64,000 nucleotides of DNA, taken from assembly GCA_021904315.1 (NCBI GenBank), contig CM038907.1:22761223-22825222 (forward strand), written 5' to 3'. This document shows positions 40,405 to 52,400 of the stretch, in pieces. The position numbers were made by a program, and so were the translations under genes. The notes below the pieces were generated by a model. That model was not told the origin of the DNA. It did not search any database and saw only the letters and a program-made list of their open reading frames with translations. Positions within the stretch are counted from its first letter, which is position 1. Each line of letters opens with the position of its first letter. Source of the stretch: Sphagnum magellanicum (lineage: Eukaryota; Streptophyta; Sphagnopsida; Sphagnales; Sphagnaceae).

Positions 40405-43400
40405 CTGCAGTGCAATAGTACACCACTTAGAAATCCAAACCACAGACAACAAGTGCTTCAATTAAGCAGAGAAACTTGTATCCACTATAGCCTCTTTGAA
40501 CCAAATTGGGTTTGACAGAATGGTTGGCAAGATGTGAATGACTCCAAACTGGTGGGGACAACAACACATTACATACCTGTACCGCTGATCAACCAGCACC
40601 TCTGCTGTATGACGGAAAGCCTTTGCAGGGACATGGGGCACCACTGACACTGAGGAGATTCCAAGCAGGTCCTCAATAGAAACTGGTGGCTTAAATTGTG
40701 AAGTAGCTGGCTGTGTACGTCCACTCAAAGAAGAATTTGTATCATTAGACCCCACCAAAAAGTCCTCAACAGAAAAAGATTCATCAACATTGCTTGCCAG
40801 ATCTTTAGGAGACCGCATCAATTGCCCAGGGGGAACATGAGCTGAAGCCACCTTTCTTTCTGTCTTATCTGACTGGATTAGCACTTTCAAAACTTCAGCT
40901 GGATTTGGTCTTCCAGCATGACGCCTGTTGACAAATGGCCCATTCAAGTGAACAGATGGCCTACGCAAGTTAGGGATAGTAACAAAAGGCCATCCCCGAG
41001 GAGAGTGTGCAAAGAGTATTGGCTTCTCTGGGTTTTGCTGACTAGCAGCCCTTCTCTGAGCTTGCACTGCATTCAGTAATGCAGCAAAGTGTCGCGGTAG
41101 TAGCAGTTCATCATCTGGGAGCTGCTGTACCACATCTAAAAGTCTTTTTGTGTGTTCCTGAAATAGAATAAAATCATGTCAGTTGATGGAAAGTAAAAGA
41201 AGAATTTCATTAGAAATATGTGACTAATAAATAGCCCCTGCATTTACCTCGAGAGGTGACTAATGCTTAAGTACAAAATTCACACCAAGAAAGTACAACT
41301 AGAAGACATCAAAGGGAAACAAGCACACCTCTGTCACTTTGAGCTGTGCATTACTGGCAGCATTGAGGGTGCTCTTCTCACTGCTTGGATCCCCAGTGAC
41401 TGCTGCTCCATTCTGAACTAGCAGCTGGCGAAATCTTTCACGACAATGGACTGGGTGGCGGTACCGACCTCTATATATGCCCCCCTCTGGGTTGCCTGCC
41501 AGTGTTTCACTCGCCAGTAGCCAGTTCCCACCATATTCATGCACCACAGCACAAAGCACTGCATCTTCAACATGGGCCCATGGTGCAGCCTGTGGTATGT
41601 GTTCCTGTGACTTTGCTACATCTTTCTTTTTCTCTTTCTCGAGCATGACTAAAGGCCCTTTCTTGATTGGCATTCCCATAATGGAGATCTTGCCTCCTCC
41701 CTTGTTCTTTACAAAAGGCATCCCTGGTGTGCCTGGAATAACTGGATCTCCGTGCACCACACTACCCTCTAGACCAACAAACCCTGGCCAGGAAGATTCA
41801 CTTGCATCACCTGGTAACCTTCTGAAGTCACTTTCAGATAGATTCTTCTTCCCCTTCACCTACAAGATAGTAACATAACCAATGAGACAATGAGTCTTAT
41901 GTGGAGTCCTGCTGCTTAAATCAAGAGCAATAGAAAGAAGCACACCCAGGATCAAATGAGGTTAAAATGTTACCCAACAACAAAACAAACAGAAAATTGA
42001 CAGTATTGTACATGGCCTCACCTACAGTTCCTTGCATATGAAGACAGAACATTCAAAAGTCACTAGATTTTTGGAGATGAGGTGCTATAAGATATTTCCT
42101 ACAAAGTCAGCAACACAACCTTTTCCATGCTGATTCCTGTGTCCTTGAATGGTTCCTTCCTCAACTTCTTTGAGTGCATGTCAACCAACATCTCTTCACC
42201 CAGAATCTTTTGTGCTTTTCGTTTTCGTTGTGAAGGATAGGGAAAATTCAATTGGTCAGACTGTGAATCTATGTACAGTGGATCACTAGAACCAGGCAAA
42301 TATTCTTCTGCTAATGGTGTCTCAATGCCAGAAGCAGTCATCAGAGAACCCTCAGCCAAAGATTTAAACTTGGCTTTCTTTGCATTCTTTCCTTTTGACT
42401 TCAGACTGAAGTTCTCTGCTCCCCAAATTGATGCAGCAGCTTCAGCTATAGACCTGTTGCATAGAGAAGTCTCAGAGAAAAGGTACAATTTCAAGGGTTC
42501 TGCAAGAGAGCCAAAGATGTGGATGGCATTAATTAATAATGCAGTCAAACTAATATATAACAATCACAGCAAAAAAAACAGCCAACGTACATACTGCAAA
42601 AAGGAAATGCCAGAACTTAACAAGATTCATTTCATACATGTACCTGTCAGCATCACGCATATCTTCTTCCATGGCTTCCCATTCCAGCTGCCTCTGGTTT
42701 TCCTGATTTAGACAGAAGAAACTTATCACTGCAAACTTCAAGTCGCATCACTAGACTTTGGCAAGGTAAATTAAATGAGGACCAATGAATGTGGCTTATG
42801 CCACCAACCTTACTCTGCCTATCCATAATCACAGTTCACATTTCTCTCACAAGCAACCTTCCACCAACCTCACAACATCAATACTCCATACCTGCTGCTG
42901 AGCAAGGACCTCAACTTGCTGATGATATGCTTGGTCTGCAAATGCTGTGTCCCAGTCTGCAAAGTTTTTACCCCAGTACAAAAGAACATGTTAGACACAA
43001 CACTCCTGCCATAGAATGGAATCAAGTTCTCTACACACAGACTAAAATAAACTGACAGTACAAACAATCAAGTTCCTTCACTTCTTTGATATCAACCCAA
43101 TCAGATCTGGTGTGTCAGAAGAAGGTAGTGAGCTTTGTGTTCCCAACAGAGAAGCTAACATACTCCCATAAAATAGTGGTTCATTGTCCTCATCAATCTC
43201 TGCCTCCTGTTCCTCTTTTAATTTCTCCAGCTGATCCAGTTCCCACTCCTTTTCCTCGAATGCAACCTGTACCCAACAAATGTAAGATTGCCTCCAATGC
43301 CTCTACAATATGTCCATGAACTTAGATTCCTGGCCAAATAATGCACAAAGAAGAATGCCTCTGCAACTTCCACAAATTTGAAAGATGTCTATGCTCTGAG

Positions 43401-46400
43401 TTTACAGCTCCATCCATATAGAAGGGAAATGTTGGCAGTTCTGCAATACTCAACAAACTCATTTCAAATATCTAGAAGGAACACAGAAGCAGAAAAAGAC
43501 AGTACCTGTGCCTCAATGGCAAGATTGTTCACCCGTGGATCCCAAAGCTCAAGAAACCGCATTGCATACCGCTCCACAGGTCGAAGTTGGTCCTCAAAAG
43601 AGGTCTTTTCACGACCTGCTGCTGCTGCAGCTGCTGCCATCTGCCGAACATCAGCCAGCATATCCATATCCTCTTCAACATCAGCAGGAATAAGAGATGT
43701 GCCTGCAAGAGTGCTCTCCTCAGCCACAGGAGCTGCATCACCCTCTTCTGACTGTTGGTCTACTCTTGAGACTCCAGGGACCCCCATCACTTCAGATTCC
43801 AACATCCCAGGAGTGGAAACTCCTTTTCCTGCTTCCTCGTCATCACCAAGATCTTCATCATCTATGTTTCCAGCGAAAACTTCCTCAGTAAATTCTTGGT
43901 TTTCAGCAGCTTCTTCCTGCTCAACTCGCTTCATTGCCATATAATCTGCCTCATCCTCTGCATTTTTTAGTGCAGCTTCTACCTCTGCAACTGAAAGCTC
44001 CCTTTGCTCAGGTCCTCCAATGGAAGGAACAGGAACATTGGCTGTAATCAAGACTGTGCCTTGACCTTTACCATCAGCTCCATCCAGTTTCACACCCTTC
44101 AGCCCAGAGAAAAGCTCCATTGGGTCAAGTTTCTTGAAAAACTCTGTGTTGTAACTGCCACTCTGAATCACCAAGTCATCCAATATGCGCTTTTGGTTTG
44201 CTTTCTTCAGTATGTTTTCCTCAATGGTACTCTCACTCACTAGGCGATAGATGTGGACCTCCCGAGTCTGGCCTATCCGATGACACCTATCCTGTGCCTG
44301 TTGATCCATTGCTGGGTTCCAATCGCTGTCATAGAAAATAACTGTGTCTGCACCCACAAGATTGATGCCTACACCACCACTACGTGTTGAGAGAATGAAC
44401 AAAAAGATTTTGGGATTTGTGTTGAAGCGTTGCATCAAGATTTGTCGCTGCTCTGGTTTTGTTGAGCCATCAAGACGCATATATGTGTATCCATAGAGAT
44501 TGATGAAACTCTCTAAGACATCCAGCATTTTTGTCATTTGTGTGAAAATTAGAGCCCGATGACCATCAGACTTCAGCTGTCGGAGCAAGACTGCCAACTC
44601 CTGAAGCTTTCCACAGTCAAACTGCAGGAGCCTTCGATCAGGAAAAAAGAGCTGCCTTCTAACAATCACAGGTCTCAGAGGGACCAACATCATACTGGCC
44701 TCTTTGGATAACTTTTCAGTCAACTCCAGTTGAAGTGGTGAGTCAGATGGAGTCAGATGGCTGCACCACGCAGAAGGCTGAGGTGTTCGAGCAGCTGGAA
44801 TTGCAAACACAAATGCTGCAATCAAATCCATCATCCTTTTAAATCGAGTAAGTGGTAATTTCACAATATCCGCAACTATGGACGAAAATTCCAAGTATCG
44901 GCTAGGGTTAGCTTTAATCTTGTGGACATCATGGACAGGATGTTCTATCTCAACTAGTTTCCGAAGGTCTGAACCATACACAGGATGGCGGCTACACCGC
45001 ATATCATTAAGAAATGAGAAAGCAAGCATCTGCTCCTTCCTTTCCTTTTCTCTGTTGGTCTGGAGTATCAATTGAATCTCTTCAATCACACCCCGAACTT
45101 CCTTGCTTGGCTTATGGTTTGTATAACTTTGCTTCCATGTGTCCTCTCCAGAACTTCCAAGTTCAACAATCATAGGACCAGGCGTTTTCATCATAGTGAC
45201 CTCCTCTGCCTCCCACATCGCCATATCATGTTCTGTTTTGTTGAGACAGAAGATTTCCTTACAAATTGCCTCGAATATGTCAAGCTTTACTGCTGAACAG
45301 GCAGCTGAGCTGAGATGCACCTCGATACCTGGCATATCGAAGGAAGAAATGATAGGTCGGCCTTCAAACAGATCAGGGTGATTACAGACCTTGCGCAACT
45401 GCATCAGAACATTGATGAGGCCCAAAAAATTGCCACTTGCCAAAGTCTCTTGTGTCTCCGAACTGGCCATGAAATCCTCATACAGATTGCGCTGACGTTT
45501 CGATAGTTGGCAGCATATGACATGCTCAAACTTACCTGGGAGTTGCTTCTCCACATCCTTCTTCAAGCGGCGTAGCAAGAAAGGGCGGAGAACATTGTGC
45601 AACCGATCCACCAACTCCTTATTCACCTGCATCATCAAACCAAAAGTGTTAAGGATGCCGAATAAAATTTTCTGATCTGCATTTTGCAACCAAGTTGCAA
45701 GAAAGCACAATTTTCTCACTGCATCAAGGTACATGCTTAATGGTTCAATGCTGGCATTTTTGTTGAGAAGCAAAAGATCCACATTTGCCAAGCATATCCA
45801 TATGAACATATGGCAGGATTAATCCCAGCTAAAGCACACATAAATAGGAGCTGCTTCACAGGAAAGGGCATGAAACTCCTTCTCCAGGCATATGAAGAGT
45901 CATAGACTCCTCCATAGGATTGAACTATATTTTGCATAGATACCTGCTCTTGTCCCTCCACCATCCCTGTGATAGGATTGCTGAACCAGTCACGAAACTC
46001 TTGATGTGACTGGAAGACATGTGGCATGAGAAAATGCATCAATGACCATAGTTCCATCAAGTCATTCTGCAACGGGGTTCCTGTGAGAAGGATTCGCCGC
46101 TTTGAATTGAAATTAAGCAGTGTTTGCCATCTCTGCGACTTCCAATTCTTGATGAGATGAGCTTCATCCAAAATCAAGTATTTCCACTTCTTTCGTTTAA
46201 ATGCCTTGGCATCCTGGATAACTAAACGGTAAGTGGTGATGCACACATGAAAAGAATTGGGTCGTGACCATCCCTGTCGCTTCACCTTCCTCTCCTTAGC
46301 ACTCCCAAAATATGTGAGAATTTTAAATGCCGGACACCACTTCATGAATTCAGTCTCCCAGTTCAGCATCACACTAGTAGGCACCACAATGAGGTGAGGA

Positions 46401-49400
46401 CCCCATATTCCCTTCTCACAAGCCAAATGAGCCAGCAAGGCAATTGTCATGATGGTCTTTCCAAGACCCATCTCATCTGCCAGAATCCCATTCAACCGCT
46501 TCTCATACATTGTGACCAGCCAGTCAAGCCCTATGTGCTGGTACTCTCGAAGAGAGTGTTTCAAAAGGAATGGCAGATTCGTCCGTACTTTAGTGGTGGA
46601 ATATGTGTAGCCTGTAGGTTGCACAGACTGTGCAGCTGCAGCAGCATCAGCCAGCTGAATCTCACTACTCTGCTCTTCAACTAGTTCTTGCTTCTCTAAG
46701 TCAGCACTACCATTGTCCTCAAGCAATGGACTTTCATCCTTCACCAGACCTGCAGCTTCTGGACTGGGACCCAACACAGGCTTACCTTCATCTGAGGAGG
46801 GGGATACCAGAGTTGCTGGCTCTGCCCATCCCTCCACTGTGGCATCTACACCCACATTATCACCATTCCCAATTGCACTACCATGTGGCAAAGCACCCAA
46901 TGCCACAATTGATAATGCTGGCTCAATATCCATGCTCCTTGATGTCCCTGTTGCAGATAGAACCTTCACCTGATTGCTCTCCACCATTGGAATTGCTATC
47001 TCCTCTGCCATGCTAGACTTGTCCTCCTTTGAGGCAAATGAGGCTCTCAGAACCATTCGTTCACCTCTTCTTCTGGCAGCCTCAGTGACTTTGGCCAGTG
47101 CAGCAGCTGCTTCAGCATCAACCTCTCCATCCACTTGCAAAAGTAAAGAAGTCCCAAACAACCCAATGGGCATTTTCTCCCTTAGCACACCATTCCTTTC
47201 CCTCCCTCCACCATTGGCAGACTTCTGCTGAGCTTCATGCAGATCAACCTGAACCAACTCACGATTGATGTATGGTAAGAAAAAGTGCTCACATTCATGG
47301 CTTTGACCTCAGAGACCTACACTATACACAAAATCAAGCCCAGTAGAGGTGATGGGGGAGGGGGAATGTTGACACCAGCCAGAGTGCCCATGATGAAGAG
47401 TCATTCTCATGAGCCATAGGTACTGCACTGTGTCTTTCTGGAGGTAAGCTCTATTTGGTTGCAGGACCAGGATGGCTGGGCCCCCCCACAAGCTGCTAAA
47501 GTTCAGAGTCCACAGCTACGAGATTGCACAGAAATCATCACAACAACACTTTGAAGGTAACATGACACTGAGCAGTCATAACCTTATGAGAGTTGCTCTT
47601 AAAATGAACTGTTGTAAAATGAACAAATCGCATTGACAAGTTGGAATGACTACACACTGACTTTATCAAATACCAATGGTGAGTGTTGGTAAGTCTATAA
47701 TGAGCCCCAAATTTTGGGTGAACCATAATACAAAATCTGCATCCTGAGTTTCTGTCACATTTCTGGAAGCAATGTGACATCTCTGTGACCATGTTGACTA
47801 GTTCACATAGCCAATCACAAAAGTTGATAGAATCCTCATTCAAGCTGCAAGAAGCTTGTGATGGTAAACTTCAGTTCACTTTAGCTTGTGCCTGTACAAG
47901 CAAGCATCTAAGCCTAAGGCAGAGAGGAGCCTACATAGAAGTAGTGGTTGGAGCATCCCTCCCAAAAGTTCAAACTGCCAGGATTTGCATAGATCTGACA
48001 TTAATACTAAGCTGCTCACCTTCCAATATCCATCAGAAGTCTTTTGGGGCCATTGGTTTTCCATAGCTTTCTGCTTCAACTCCAATGACTCAACCACATG
48101 CTCGTTGTTTGTTCGACTTGGACTCCTAGGTGAGACTGCAGGAGGGTGGTCCCTACCACTTGTGATTGGCTGGCCCATCCTTGCTTTGGTTTCTGCAATA
48201 CATTGTGCACTGTCATGGTCATCCTCCTCTTCTTCATCATTGGATCCACTTGTACCAGCTTCACTTGTCCGGTCCTGTCGATCCTCAAGAATGTCACCCA
48301 GGTCTTCAGGTGGATCTCCTGTGTCTTCATTGTTCTCATTGGCCAACTGGGCATATCAAGCAAATAAATCAACAAGTGAAAGTGAACCAACTTAGCATAA
48401 AAGTTCCACTAGTTTCAAGAGCACTTTGCAAAACCTGATTAAATACAATCTCCCACACAACTAACACAATGTGCCCTGTTCCAGCTCTAATTCCCAACAA
48501 GAAGCTTTTGCTGATCAATGATGTTGTAATGCTCTAAGAAAAGGAAGTAGGTTGTGAGGAATTACTCACAGACTTATACTTTGCCAAAAGCTCTTCCAAA
48601 GTCATCTCACTTTCACGCTGTAGAGCATCAATCTGCATGCCAGCAGAAGCAAGTTAGAAGAGAACCAATTGGAAATCAGAAGTTGAAAACAGGTATGTTG
48701 ATCCAGAACATCCTCATCCAGAGCAAAACAGACCCTGAAAAATGAACAAATCTGACCTCATTTGCAGAACTAGCATCATCCTCCTTGGCCAGTTGTTCCT
48801 CTTCCTCGAGAGTTCCTTCATCATCATCCTGACAAACAGACTGTCAATTTGAATTCTACATTCTTCAAGGATTATACCAGTTATCCCTGTGACCATTTAG
48901 CTACGGACAGCAAACAATCAGCTGCAGAACTGTTGATGCCTACTGTGTACAAATGGGCAATGCCACCATGCATTCAACCCAATGGAGAATACAAGTCACA
49001 AAGGAAGTAATTATCTAGGTGCTGGTTACGAGTTCAATCTCTGAAAGCAGCAAACAACAAAATGCCACTCAAACCAGAATACCAGACGTAAGTTGCTTGC
49101 TTTGTAACTCATGGAGGAGAAAGGTGCTAGTTGTTGCTGCAGCTTCAGGAGTTTACCTCTTCATGCCCATCTGCCATAGCTGCAGGGAAGTAGTCCTCAT
49201 CATCCTGCAGAAGACATGCCTGACCTCAATCAAACTGCGTGCAAGAAGGAGGCGGTGTCTGTGTGATGGGTGACACCATGCTTGTAAAGAGGCTTCATCT
49301 CAATCAGACTGCCTGCAAGAGACAAGTTGACTACTTACTAAGACACTCTTCATCTCTCACACCCTCACCAGCTACAGTTGTATTGGTTTTGAACAGCTTT

Positions 49401-52400
49401 TGAGTACCCTACAATTTTTTCCACTAAAAAGGGAGGAGGTATAAATAGATAGAAGCTTTCTGTATCCCAGAGCTAAACCTGAAGCCAGCACAGAACATGG
49501 TAAGTATAAAATGTCAGGCAAACCTGCACCAGCTATTGAGGAAATAACATTTGAGCAGCAGACTATTCAAAGAACCCTGAAATTTGACTTTCATAAACAC
49601 AAGTTCAACACAGAAATTGCTGCTACCCCATCAAAGTTTGATTTTCACTGACCAAACCTACATATGCCTGAAAGAAACACAAAATGCTTAAATCCATACC
49701 TGCATATCTCTCACCATGCCCTGCTCTACTGGGACAGTAGTCAAACAACATATTGATCTCTGTGGTCTCCTCTGACTCAAGGATGAGCTAACATCTTCCC
49801 TGGTGTTAACCCCCAAATCAACCACAAGAGTTGCAAGCTTGCCACCTGCCTTATACTGATTTGTTTCCAGAAAATGACCAGTGATTGTTCTGTCTGTGTG
49901 GGGCATTCCAAGGTCATTTTGCTGCACAGATTGAGGCTTTTTCAGTCCCTGCACCATCATAACCAAGGCCTTCTCACCAGCCTTTGTTTGTTCATCAGGA
50001 ACAAGGCCAGATTCTGCAGATCTGACACTGCCAGCAAGGTTTTTGGAATCCTCCATCTCTGACATCAGCTTGGCTCCGTCCTTTGCATTCCAGGAAGATC
50101 TGGTCAGCTCTTCAGCTTCATCCCATGAAGTCTCATCATGTACTGTACCATGCTGTGACTGCTCAGGAATGATAGCTTTGACTGCCTTTGGCAACCCCTC
50201 TTTGTCATCAAAATTCATCTCTTTATCAGCTTCCTCCTCATCCTCTTCACTATCCTCCTGCTCTTCATCTGTTTCCCCCTCCCTCAATTCCTGATCTTCC
50301 TCCTCACTATCTGCATAGTACAATAACTTTCCACACATTAGTCCACAGTTTCACCATAGAACAGCAGTGAAAATTCACCTTCCTCTATCACAAGAAAAAA
50401 TTACACTGAAATGCATGATGAGAAGAATTCAGAAAGGCCCAGACAAACACAATGCTACTAGACTACACACTCTACCATACTTCCAAATACTATGCCATTC
50501 TTCAAACAACTTGAACACAGACAGTTAGACAAACAAGAGCATTTCATTACCTTCCCCAATCTTGTAATTCTTCAGGAGCTGCTCCAGTGGCAGTTCACTC
50601 TCTTGTTGCAATGCAATAAGCTCCTCTCTCCTCTCAGATTCAGTTATCAAAGCTTCATCTGCCTCTAGAGTGGCTTCATCATCCTCCTGATATTCAAGAA
50701 AGGCTGTCAATTAGACAACTAAATACACCAGGCTGATGGGTAATGCAGCAGATGCCACAATGCCACAAACCCAGAAGCTAGGCTCAAAAAACCTGGAGAA
50801 GAGCCAAGATATTGCCTTTGTACACATGCAAAAGCCTTCTCTGGTTGAGATTAGGCAATAGGAAAGCCTGGTCTGTGACTGGCAGTATCAAACAAGAAGA
50901 AGCAATAAGATCAAAGGTTGCACCTGCTCTTCCTCATCATTGACCATGAAATCTTGATCCACACCTTCCAAATCCAAGTTAATACTCCTATCCCTGTTGT
51001 TTCGTTCACCACTGACCTCCAATTCTTTCAAAGCCAAATCTTGCGGAGAATCTAACAGCTCTTCAGCAATGCTGTCATCAAGAGGAACTGGAGGCAGGAG
51101 CTGGATTGACTGATGCTCATAGACCACTAAAGGGTCAGTTAGATTCTCTGCCAACATAGTTGAGTACCTGCCCAAGCAGTCCCAATCAATCATTATCAGA
51201 GATTGTCAAAATCAACACAGGAGGACAGCCACAGTTGCCCCAGAATTTCTTTGTGAATAACTTGTAACTCCCACTACTGAATATCAATACCCCAAGTAAT
51301 TGTCCATGACTATACACCACAAAAGGAAGGCCAAGCCCCTCAAATGTATTGGCATCAAATCCACAATCAGAAGGAAAGCAAGAATGTTCATACAATCTGT
51401 ATCGCCAGCTGTTCAAAACCCCAAGAGTAAAAGGAATGTGCTCACCTTTCTGTCTGTCCCAGCAAGAAGTCCAGATGCTTGTCAAGGGCTTCTTTCTTCC
51501 TCTCCTCAATCTGCAACTGCTGCTTATATGTCACCTGATCATAAAGATGCCAATGTCAAGATATGGCAGTTTTGCACAGAAGTGCTTGAAGGAACACATT
51601 TCGAACATAAAGATGACACATTCATTTAACCTGCAATGCCCAGTAAGACCCTCACCTAGATTTTATCCAATGATGCAAAAGATAAGCTAACTACCAAACT
51701 CAGATAGAAATCATTCTATCCAGGCTAATGCAATCCTAATTGTTGTGAGTCAACAGGTAAGTGTGGCAGGTCAATTTTACCAGTTTGTCAACCTTCATCC
51801 AAAACTTCTTGACCTCTTTAGCAAAACCGCTTGCCACTCTTCGCATGCGTTGCTCCTCTTCCTGTATCATAGAGTTGAAACAAGAAATGTGTCTTGGTTT
51901 CAAACACTGCAAATGGATTTCTGTTTACTAAGAATGCTCAAGGATTAGACTTAAGGAATACTGATGTGACTTGAAACCTTTTCATCCCTCAGAACATGCA
52001 GTTTTCTAAGTGGATTTGAAGTCACTTATTACATGTTGGTAATATTTCATGTAACTAGCATATTATCAACCTCTAGCTTACATACATATGACAAGAAGAC
52101 TCAAAGATGTCCCCAGACAGAGGGCTTCCTTGTTCCAAGAATCAATAAAGCTTAAGAATCTCACCTTTTGACGCCGAATCTCTCTTGCTTCCACATCCAG
52201 TTTGCTTCGGCTAACACGTATCACAACTTTCTTGGCTTGAGCTACCTTCCACTTTCTCTCTCTCTCAAAATCCTGCCATCATGAAATTCATGGCACCAGA
52301 TTGCATTCAAGTGACCTTGTTTCATCATGAAATTCAACTTTAATATTCTTGTAATGACATGCAAGTGAACCCTTCTACAGAAAAGAAAGTACTCACAACA

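Noticed and set aside
43378-43944. 188-codon plus-strand frame opposite PIE1
   Set aside because: It is the antisense shadow of the PIE1 exon 43506-45626. Its Ser-rich text comes from reading acidic codons backwards.
47876-48395. 169-codon plus-strand frame opposite PIE1
   Set aside because: It covers the antisense of exon 48346-48020, and its sense strand reads the conserved gene.
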